Assembly (NCBI GenBank): GCA_016713435.1
Contig: JADJPD010000006.1
Location: 186,001 to 250,000, forward strand
Direction: 5' to 3'
Length of the DNA: 64,000 bases
Origin: Gemmatimonadota bacterium
GTDB lineage: Bacteria; Gemmatimonadota; Gemmatimonadetes; Gemmatimonadales; GWC2-71-9
Of the stretch, positions 58,434 through 64,000 are shown piece by piece (the first letter of the stretch is position 1; each line of letters starts with the position of its first letter). A program made the translations under genes and the position numbers. The notes under the pieces were generated by a model. The model did no database searches. It worked only from the letters and a program-made list of their open reading frames with translations, and was not told the DNA's origin.

Positions 58434-58832
58434 TCAGGTGCCGGCGAATTCCTCCTGCAGCGCCTGCCGCTGCACCGCGTCCGCCGTCACCGGGGTGAGC
58501 GCCGCATTGTCGGCCTCGCCGGTGCGGATGCGGATCACCTTCTCGATGGGCTGCACGAAGATCTTGCCGTCGCCCACGTCGCCGGTGCGGGCCGAGGCCA
58601 GGATGGCCTTGATGCAGGGCTCCACGAACGGCTCGCTGCAGACCATCTCCACCTTCACCTTCTCGCGGAACTCGAGCACCACGCTCGAGGCCCGGTAGAT
58701 CTCGACCAGTTCCTTCTCGCCCCCGTGGCCGCTCACGCGGGAGACGGTGATGCCGGTGATCCCGGCCCGGAAGAGGGCGGACTTCACGTCCGGCAGCTTC
58801 TCGGGGCGGATGATGCAGGTGATGAGCTTCAT
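58434..58832 (-). CDS. glnB: PII nitrogen-regulatory protein lacking Tyr51
   Basis: A 132-residue PII-type trimeric signal protein (MKLITCIIRPEKLPDVKSAL, GITVSRVSGHGGEKELVEIY and the nucleotide-binding ILASARTGDVGDGKIFV). The T-loop reads RASSVVLEFREK: the uridylylated Tyr51 is Val51, while Ser49 is kept. It is longer than usual, with a ~20-residue C-terminal extension. It follows amt by about 320 bp and is probably its partner, blocking the channel. glnB or glnK cannot be told apart by sequence; the amt linkage favours a GlnK-type role. Confidence 0.88.
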   Translation of the reverse strand: MKLITCIIRPEKLPDVKSALFRAGITGITVSRVSGHGGEKELVEIYRASSVVLEFREKVKVEMVCSEPFVEPCIKAILASARTGDVGDGKIFVQPIEKVIRIRTGEADNAALTPVTADAVQRQALQEEFAGT

Positions 58833-58955
58833 CGTGTCACGTCCTCGGCGAGGGTGAGCGCGGTGCCCGTGGCCCGAAGCCCCCGGGCACCGCCAGCAAC
58901 TGCAAGGAGAGAGGAGGCCACCTGCCGCCCGCCGGCTGCCGCTCGGGGTCCTTCA

Positions 58956-59104
58956 CCGCCACCGCCTGGCCAGTCCGCGCCCAGGGGATGGGTCACGGCA
59001 GACGATGACGGGAAGGTCCCTTTGCGTGATCCGGTTCCTTTGCCGCCACCCCCTGGCCAGTCCGCGCCCAGGGGATGGGTCACGGCAGGAGATGACGGGA
59101 AAGG
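58956..59104. repeat. tandem direct repeat between amt and glnB
   Basis: Two copies of about 61 bp (58956-59016 and 59043-59104) are nearly identical, with the core CCAGTCCGCGCCCAGGGGAT followed by GGGTCACGGCAG and ATGACGGGAA. They lie in the 318-bp amt-glnB gap. An open frame across them (58829-59113) is a by-product of the repeat and not a credible gene. The function is unknown; it may be a duplicated regulatory or RNA element. Confidence 0.6.
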
Positions 59105-59150
59105 CACCTTCACTCACATCCGACAGACGACAGGCGGCCTCCGTGGGGAA

Positions 59151-60753
59151 TCAGGCCGCGTCCTTCTTGAGCTTGGGCGGGGTGGCGCTGTGCGCCGCCG
59201 CGCTGGCCAGGACCACCGACGAGCTGATGTCGAGCGCATCCGGGTAGGCCACCGCGCCGACCTCCGGCAGGTCGAGCCCGAGTTCCTCGACCTCCACCGA
59301 CACGCGGTGCCCACCGACGACCACCCCGATGAGCTGCCAGAACACGAACGCCAGCCCGCCCACCACCACGAGGTTGGTGCTGATGCCGATCAGCTGCGCG
59401 ACGAGCTGCCCGCTGTCCCCGTAGAAGAGGCCCCGCACCCCGCCCGCCACGCCGTTGAAGCCGTCGCCATAGGTGCCGTCGGCGAAGAGCCCGAGGGCGA
59501 GGACGCCCCAGAGGCCATTGACGCCGTGCACGGCGATGGCGCCCACCGGGTCGTCGATGCGCAGCGTGCGCTCCACGAAGAACACCGCCCAGCAGACCAG
59601 CACGCCCGCGATGCCGCCGATCAGCACGGCCACCGGCGCCGTGACGAAGGCGCAGGGTGCGGTGATGGCCACCAGGCCGGCGAGCACGCCGTTGGCGAGC
59701 ATCGACGGGTCCGGCTTCCCGTACTTGGTCCACATGTACACCATGGCCGCGATGCTCCCGGCCGCCCCAGCCAGCATCGTATTGGTGGCCACGACCCCGA
59801 TGCGCAGGTCGGTGCCGGCGAGGGTGCTGCCGGCATTGAAGCCGAACCAGCCAAAGCAGAGCACGAAGGTGCCGAAGATGGCCATCGGGATGTTGTGGCC
59901 CGGGATCGCGTTGACCCGGTCGCCGGGGCCGTACTTGCCGCGGCGCGCGCCCAGGAGCTTGGCCGTCACGAGGGCGATGACGCCGCCGGTCGTGTGCACC
60001 ACCGGAGCTGCCCGCGAAGTCCACGTGCCCGTGCCCCAGGCCCAGGTTGGCGCCGAGCTGCGAGAGCCAGCCGCCGCCCCAGACCCAGTTGGCGTACAGC
60101 GGATAGATGAAGCCGCCGATGGCGAGCGAGAGGCCGAGGAAGCTGGTGAACTTCCAGCGCTCCGCGAGCGCCCCGGTGGGGATCGTCGCGGTGGTGTCCA
60201 TGAACACCATCTGGAAGAGGAAATACGCGAACACCGGGGCGGTGTAGTTCACGCCGGCCAGGAAGAAGCCCGACAGGCCGAGGAAGTTCCAGGTGTGCCC
60301 CCCGAGCGTGAGGCTCAGCGCCTTCGTGAGCGTGGCGCCGTCGGCGCTCTGGCCGAGGGTGCCGAGGGCCCCGAGGCCGCCCGCCTGGAAGGCGAAGCCG
60401 CAGGCCCAGTACGCCATCATCGCGACGCCGTACACCATGAAGTTCATGGCCGCGGTGTGGGCCGCGTTCTTGGCGCGGGTGAAGCCCACCTCGACCATGC
60501 AGAAGCCGAGCTGCATGAGCATCACCAGGAACCCGGCCACCAGCGTCCACACGAAATTGATCGCGACTCCATTCGCAGCCGCCGCGGCGCTCGCCGCATT
60601 GGCGATCGAGTCCGCGGCAGCGGAGACAGCGGGCGCCGCCGCCGCCACGGCCGGGGCGGCCACGGCGGCGGAATCGGCAGGAGCGCCCTGGCGGCGAGCG
60701 CCGCCGGCAGGACGAGGGCTGCCAGTGCGAGGAGGGAGCCGGGATCGAGGCAT
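59151..60753 (-). CDS. amt: ammonium transporter, frameshifted
   Basis: About 535 residues when rejoined; 11 transmembrane helices plus an exported N-terminus. It conducts ammonium or ammonia inward. The twin pore histidines are in VVHTTGGVIALV and AIAVHGVNGLWGVL, and the Phe gate region is in LMQLGFCMVEVGFTRAKN. The frame breaks near 60003, between VDFAGSS and VVHTTGG. At the N-terminus a plausible signal peptide (LLALAALVLPAALAA) appears only if one extra base near 60740 and one missing base near 60690 are allowed. ATG 60753 is used. glnB lies downstream on the same strand. Confidence 0.88.
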
Positions 60754-60843
60754 CGATGGGTCCGGTGGAGGGATGAGGACGGTCTCTGGGGCCGTGGGCG
60801 CCGGAAGGCTCCGGGCAGCTCGCCAGGCTGGGCGACTGGGCCG

Positions 60844-60872
60844 AACATATCCGGCCATGTGCACGGTGTCAA
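60844..60872 (-). promoter_or_regulatory. amt: strong sigma-70 promoter of amt
   Basis: Minus-strand TTGACA (60872-60867), 17 bp, TATGTT (60849-60844). Upstream, within an AT-rich patch of about 90 bp, CTGCTACT (60882-60889) and AGTAACAG (60914-60921) form an imperfect inverted repeat that may be an operator. No sigma-54 element was seen. Confidence 0.65.
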
Positions 60873-60959
60873 GTGATTTCTGCTACTTTTGCAATATTCG
60901 CGTGACACTTTGCAGTAACAGTTGTCAAATTACATGAAAACATGGTTACAAAATGACAA

Positions 60960-60984
60960 AACCGCGCCAATGGTTGGCGCGGTT
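60960..60984 (-). terminator. terminator of the thioesterase/DJ-1 unit
   Basis: On the minus strand AACCGCGCCAA pairs with TTGGCGCGGTT around a CCA loop and is followed by TTGTCATTTTGT. It lies 66 bp after the DJ-1 gene stop. Confidence 0.75.
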
Positions 60985-61050
60985 GAAGTTGGACAATCGC
61001 TCGATCGGGTCCCCCGATCCGTGGCAAACACCTTGGACGGAAAGGACTTG

Positions 61051-61674
61051 CTACACCCCCTGGTCCTTGAGCCCCTCCTCGTTCCGGTCCCAGTGGTATT
61101 CCATATAAGCGGCGGTCTCCTCGGCGACCTCGGTGCCGAGCAGCCGCTCCACCACGTGGAGGGCCATGTCGAGCCCGGCCGACACCCCGGCGGCCACCAC
61201 GATCCGCCCGTTGTCGAGAAAGCGCTCCCCCTCCCGCACGATGGCCTTGGGCGCCACCTCGCGGAGGAGTCCGTAGGTGGCGTGGTGGCTGGTCGCCTGG
61301 AGCCCGTCGAGGAGCCCGGCCTTGCCGAGGAGGAGCGCCCCGGTGCAGACCGAGAGCACGAGCTCCGCCTCGCCGGCCGCCTGCCGGAGCCAGGAGAGCA
61401 GGGCGTCGTTCCCCATTTCGCGCCGGGTGCCGATGCCACCGGGAATCACCAGCAGGTCGGCGCCCCGGGCATCCCCGAGGGTGCCGTGTGGGGTCACCAC
61501 GAAGCCGTTGCGGAGCGTGACCGGCCCCGCCTCCCCCGCCACCCGCGTCGCCTCGAACGGCACCAGCCCCTGCCGCCGCCCGGCCCCCGAGAAGACTTCG
61601 TAGGGGCCCGCCACGTCCAGCACTTCCGCGTCGTTGAAGACGACGATGGCCACCCGCCGCGTGCGCGCCTTCAT
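61051..61674 (-). CDS. DJ-1/PfpI family protein
   Basis: A 207-residue protein with the flavodoxin-like DJ-1 fold. The nucleophile-elbow Cys is in LVLSVCTGALLLGKAGLLDG, with the following TSHHATYG supplying His, and the N-terminal glutamate region is DVAGPYEVFSG. Similar proteins are isonitrile hydratases, glyoxalases or chaperone-like; the reaction is not determined by sequence. The ATG overlaps the thioesterase stop by 4 bp, so both are made from one message. Confidence 0.87.
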   Translation of the reverse strand: MKARTRRVAIVVFNDAEVLDVAGPYEVFSGAGRRQGLVPFEATRVAGEAGPVTLRNGFVVTPHGTLGDARGADLLVIPGGIGTRREMGNDALLSWLRQAAGEAELVLSVCTGALLLGKAGLLDGLQATSHHATYGLLREVAPKAIVREGERFLDNGRIVVAAGVSAGLDMALHVVERLLGTEVAEETAAYMEYHWDRNEEGLKDQGV

Positions 61675-62192
61675 GCGCGGGGCGCCACGGCGGGCGGCAG
61701 CTGGTCGAGGCCGGCGAGCCGGGTCTCGATCTCGTGGTCCAGCTCCTTGCGGATCTCGCTCAGGCGCGTGGCCCAGTCGGCGAGGGCCTGTTCCACGGGG
61801 GTCCCGGGCGCCCATGCCGGCACCGGCCTCGGCTTGCCGGCATCGTCGATGGACACGAAGACCATCACGCAGTGGCAGCTGCGCCGCTTGACCGTCTCGC
61901 GCGGGCTGGCGGCGTAGATGTCGATCGCCACGTCGAGGCTGGTGCGCCCGGTGCGGATCACCTGGGCGCGCACCTCGACCAGCTCCCCCACGCTGATTGG
62001 CTGCAGGAAGCGGATGCCGTGGACGTAGGCGGTGACGCAGTAGGTGCCGGTCCAGCCGGCCGCGCAGCTGTAGCCCGCCTGGTCGATCCACTTCATTACC
62101 TGCCCGCCGTGCACCTTGCCGCCGAAGTTGACCATCGTCGGCTCGGCGAGGAAGCGGAGGGTGACGCCGCTGGGGCGGCTCGGGGTGGTCAT
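61671..62192 (-). CDS. acyl-CoA thioesterase (hotdog fold, YciA/BFIT type)
   Basis: A 173-residue hotdog-fold protein with the pattern TMVNFGGKVHGGQVMKWIDQAGY (catalytic Asp in the helix) and GIRFLQPISVGELVEVRAQVIRTGRTSLDV, the hallmarks of cytosolic acyl-CoA hydrolases. It frees fatty acids from acyl-CoA. It is translationally coupled to the DJ-1 gene. The start at 62192 is 112 bp from the divergent kinase gene. Confidence 0.9.
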   Translation of the reverse strand: MTTPSRPSGVTLRFLAEPTMVNFGGKVHGGQVMKWIDQAGYSCAAGWTGTYCVTAYVHGIRFLQPISVGELVEVRAQVIRTGRTSLDVAIDIYAASPRETVKRRSCHCVMVFVSIDDAGKPRPVPAWAPGTPVEQALADWATRLSEIRKELDHEIETRLAGLDQLPPAVAPRA

Positions 62193-62293
62193 GGGCCTGG
62201 GGGGTGGAGGATCGCTGGGGAAGCTACGGCTTACCGGATGCCGCCGACAGGGCCCGACCGCCGTTCCATGTTCCGGCACCGTCCGCCTCTCCT

Positions 62294-62299
62294 TAGATT
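62294..62299 (+). promoter_or_regulatory. -10 box for a probably leaderless kinase transcript
   Basis: TAGATT, then five bases, then the ATG at 62305. The -35 match is poor. Confidence 0.35.
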
Positions 62300-62304
62300 G
62301 CGGC

Positions 62305-64000
62305 ATGGCCGACGTCCCCTGCGCCACCTGCCAGACCCCCGTGCCCGAGAACGCCCTGTACTGCCCGAGCTGCGGTTCCCGCACGGGCCGGGGCGACTCG
62401 CGCGCCGAGGTGCCGGTGGCGAGCGACGTGCCCGAGCGGCTCGCCCGTGCCCTCGGCACCAACTACGAGGTGCGCCAGCTGCTCGGCGAGGGGGGCTTTG
62501 CGCAGGTCTTCGAGGTGTGGGACCGCGGGCTCGAACGGCGCCTGGCGGTCAAGGTGCTCAAGCCCGACCTGGCCTGGTCGTCGGGGATGCTCGAGCGCTT
62601 CAAGCAGGAGACGCGGAGCATCGCGCGGCTCAACCACCCCAACATCCTCCCCATCCATTTCGTGGGCGAGGGCGAGGGGCTGGTGTTCTACGCCATGCCG
62701 TTCGTGCAGGGCGAGGCGCTCTCAGGGCTCTTGCGCCGTCAGGGGGCGCTGCCCGCCGAGCGGGCCATCGCCATCCTCAGGCCGCTGCTCGAGGCGCTGG
62801 GGCACGCGCACACCGAGGGCCTGATCCACCGCGACATCAAGCCCGACAACGTGATGCTCGAGGCGTCCACGGGCCGGCCCCTGCTGGTGGACTTCGGGAT
62901 CGCCAAGCGCATCGACGGGGCGGGGCACCAGACCCAGGCCGGCTTCGTGGTGGGGACGCCCCAATACATGAGCCCCGAGCAGGCGCTCGGCCAGGGCGAC
63001 CTCGACGCGCGCACCGACCTCTACGCCGTCGGCGCCATGCTCTACCAGATGGTGACGGGCACCCCGCCCTTCGACGGGGCCTCCAGCCAGGAGATCGTCG
63101 GCAAGCACCTCTCCGAGCCGGCGCCCTTCGCCACCAACCACAACGCGCAGATTCCGGCCTGGCTCTCCGACGTGATCGTGCGCTGCCTGGCCAAGCGCCC
63201 GGCGGAGCGCTACCAGTCGGCGGCGGCGCTGCTCGAGGCGCTGGCGGCGGGGCGCAAGTCCGGCGCCCAGGAGCCGGTGAGTGCGGAGCGGGTCGTCCGC
63301 CAGCTCCATGCCGACGACGCCACGGCGGTGATGCCGAGCGCCGAGCGCCCCAGGCCGCTCGCGGGCCCCGCGGCCGGGCAGCCACCCGGCCGGCCCCGCG
63401 GCGCTCCGCCGGTGCCCGCCAGGCCCGCCCGCGGCGGCTGGGGCCGCCAGCTGGCGCTGCTCGGGGTGGCGGGTGCGCTCACTGCAGGGATGTTCCTGTT
63501 CCGCGGGAGCCCGGTGCTGGTGGTGGAGAACAAGCTGGTGGAGCCGGTCCGGCTGGTGGTGGGTGGCGCCACCGTGGAAGTGGCCGCCGGCGGGACGCTG
63601 GAGCAGAAGGTCCCGCGGCAGGGCCCGCTGGTGGTGCAATGGTACCTGGTGCGGCCGGAAGGCCCCTCGGGGCCGCTCGGCGTGGAAGTGCAGGGGAGCA
63701 TCACCATCGACCGGCCCCGGGGCCGGATGCCGCGCACGCTCTCCGCGCGGACGCCGGCACGCCGGTCTTTGCCCCGCTCATCACCAACACCGCCGGCGGC
63801 CTGCTCGAGGTGACGGTGAACCCGGGCACCACCAGCGCCATGAAGTGCGCTTGCCAGGTGAAGCCGGGCGCCACCCGGGCGCACATCGGCTACTACCCGC
63901 TGTTCCGGAACAGCGGCGTCACCGCGAGCCTGGGCGGCGCCGAGGCCACCTTCCGGGACCTCGGCGACAAGGTCTCCCCCGCCGACGGGACCGTCGGCCT
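62305..64000 (+). CDS. zinc-ribbon Ser/Thr protein kinase, frameshifted and cut by the window end
   Basis: An N-terminal zinc ribbon (CATC...CPSC, residues 6-23) precedes a full kinase domain (about 54-320): GEGGFAQVFEV, Lys in LAVKVLKPDL, IHRDIKPDNV, LVDFGIAKR and GTPQYMSPEQ. A Pro-rich linker and a transmembrane helix (about 391-407) lead to an extracytoplasmic beta-rich domain. Near 63720 the frame shifts: the original soon ends at 63813 in an unlikely tail, while another frame continues ADAGTPVFAPLITNTAGG to the window edge without a stop. The protein is therefore likely longer than 565 residues. It is divergent from the thioesterase gene. Confidence 0.85.

Noticed and set aside
58829..59113. 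94-codon minus-strand ORF between amt and glnB
   Set aside because: Its sequence is just the translated tandem repeat plus glnB upstream region; repeated TFPSS.AVTHPLGADWPGGGG blocks have no protein-like character.
60844..60930. Sigma-54 promoter for amt
   Set aside because: No TGGCAC-N5-TTGC element was found; a near-consensus sigma-70 promoter is present.

Overview
The window is about 64 kb of very GC-rich bacterial chromosome (mostly coding, few AT-rich patches). The gene complement suggests a Gemmatimonadota-like Gram-negative organism: outer-membrane beta-barrel and periplasmic proteins with signal peptides ending in AQ, several Ser/Thr protein kinases, a DUF2339 membrane protein, an M28 peptidase and an abundance of GTG starts. 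The lineage is inferred from gene style; no rRNA, tRNA, CRISPR array, integrase or insertion-sequence transposase was seen.

Layout. 1-5070: an Fe3+/phosphonate-type ABC importer (lipoprotein, ATPase, fused permease) translationally coupled to an MFS exporter. 5146-5376: a terminal-inverted-repeat (MITE-like) element. 5401-11326: beta-barrel protein, cupredoxin-like protein, membrane sensor kinase and DUF2339 protein. 11671-14065: M3 peptidase with a damaged active site, IF-1 and a cold-shock protein. 14297-18997: tandem pseudokinase-kinase, CGNR regulator, GGDEF diguanylate cyclase and a Cam-type gamma carbonic anhydrase. 19070-21019: queC-queE plus a degenerate HD protein. 21100-21338: a second TIR element. 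21388-25798: SRPBCC-epimerase fusion, a probable secreted nuclease toxin with its immunity protein, an FHA membrane protein and an M50 protease. 25989-32398: arginine decarboxylase, a MarR-controlled DoxX/NTF2 unit, a hydrolase, and a SPFH/ribbon-helix-helix/zinc-ribbon group. 32497-41786: DapA-like aldolase, epimerase, citrate synthase, ADP-ribosylglycohydrolase, M28 peptidase, queF, acyl-CoA dehydrogenase and TetR. 41948-56959: nitrogen and branched-chain amino-acid block: gltB, then divergent leuA-ilvB-ilvN-ilvC-leuC-leuD-leuB, and ilvD facing it across a third TIR element. 57041-64000: CPA2 antiporter, glnB and amt, DJ-1/PfpI protein, thioesterase, and a zinc-ribbon Ser/Thr kinase cut by the window edge.

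The clearest regulatory story is at 46419-46981. Both gltB and the leu/ilv operon are preceded by a small ORF rich in Leu, Ile and Val codons followed by an intrinsic terminator, the arrangement of ribosome-mediated attenuation. Glutamate is the amino donor for branched-chain amino acids, and amt-glnB sits nearby, so nitrogen assimilation and branched-chain synthesis may be co-regulated.

Several genes (beta-barrel protein, sensor kinase, queE, zinc ribbon, gltB, amt, terminal kinase) are continuous only if one or two single-base shifts are allowed. Their number and the intact homology on both sides suggest sequence errors more than gene decay. Many starts lie 5-7 nt after a TANNNT box, which suggests leaderless transcripts.
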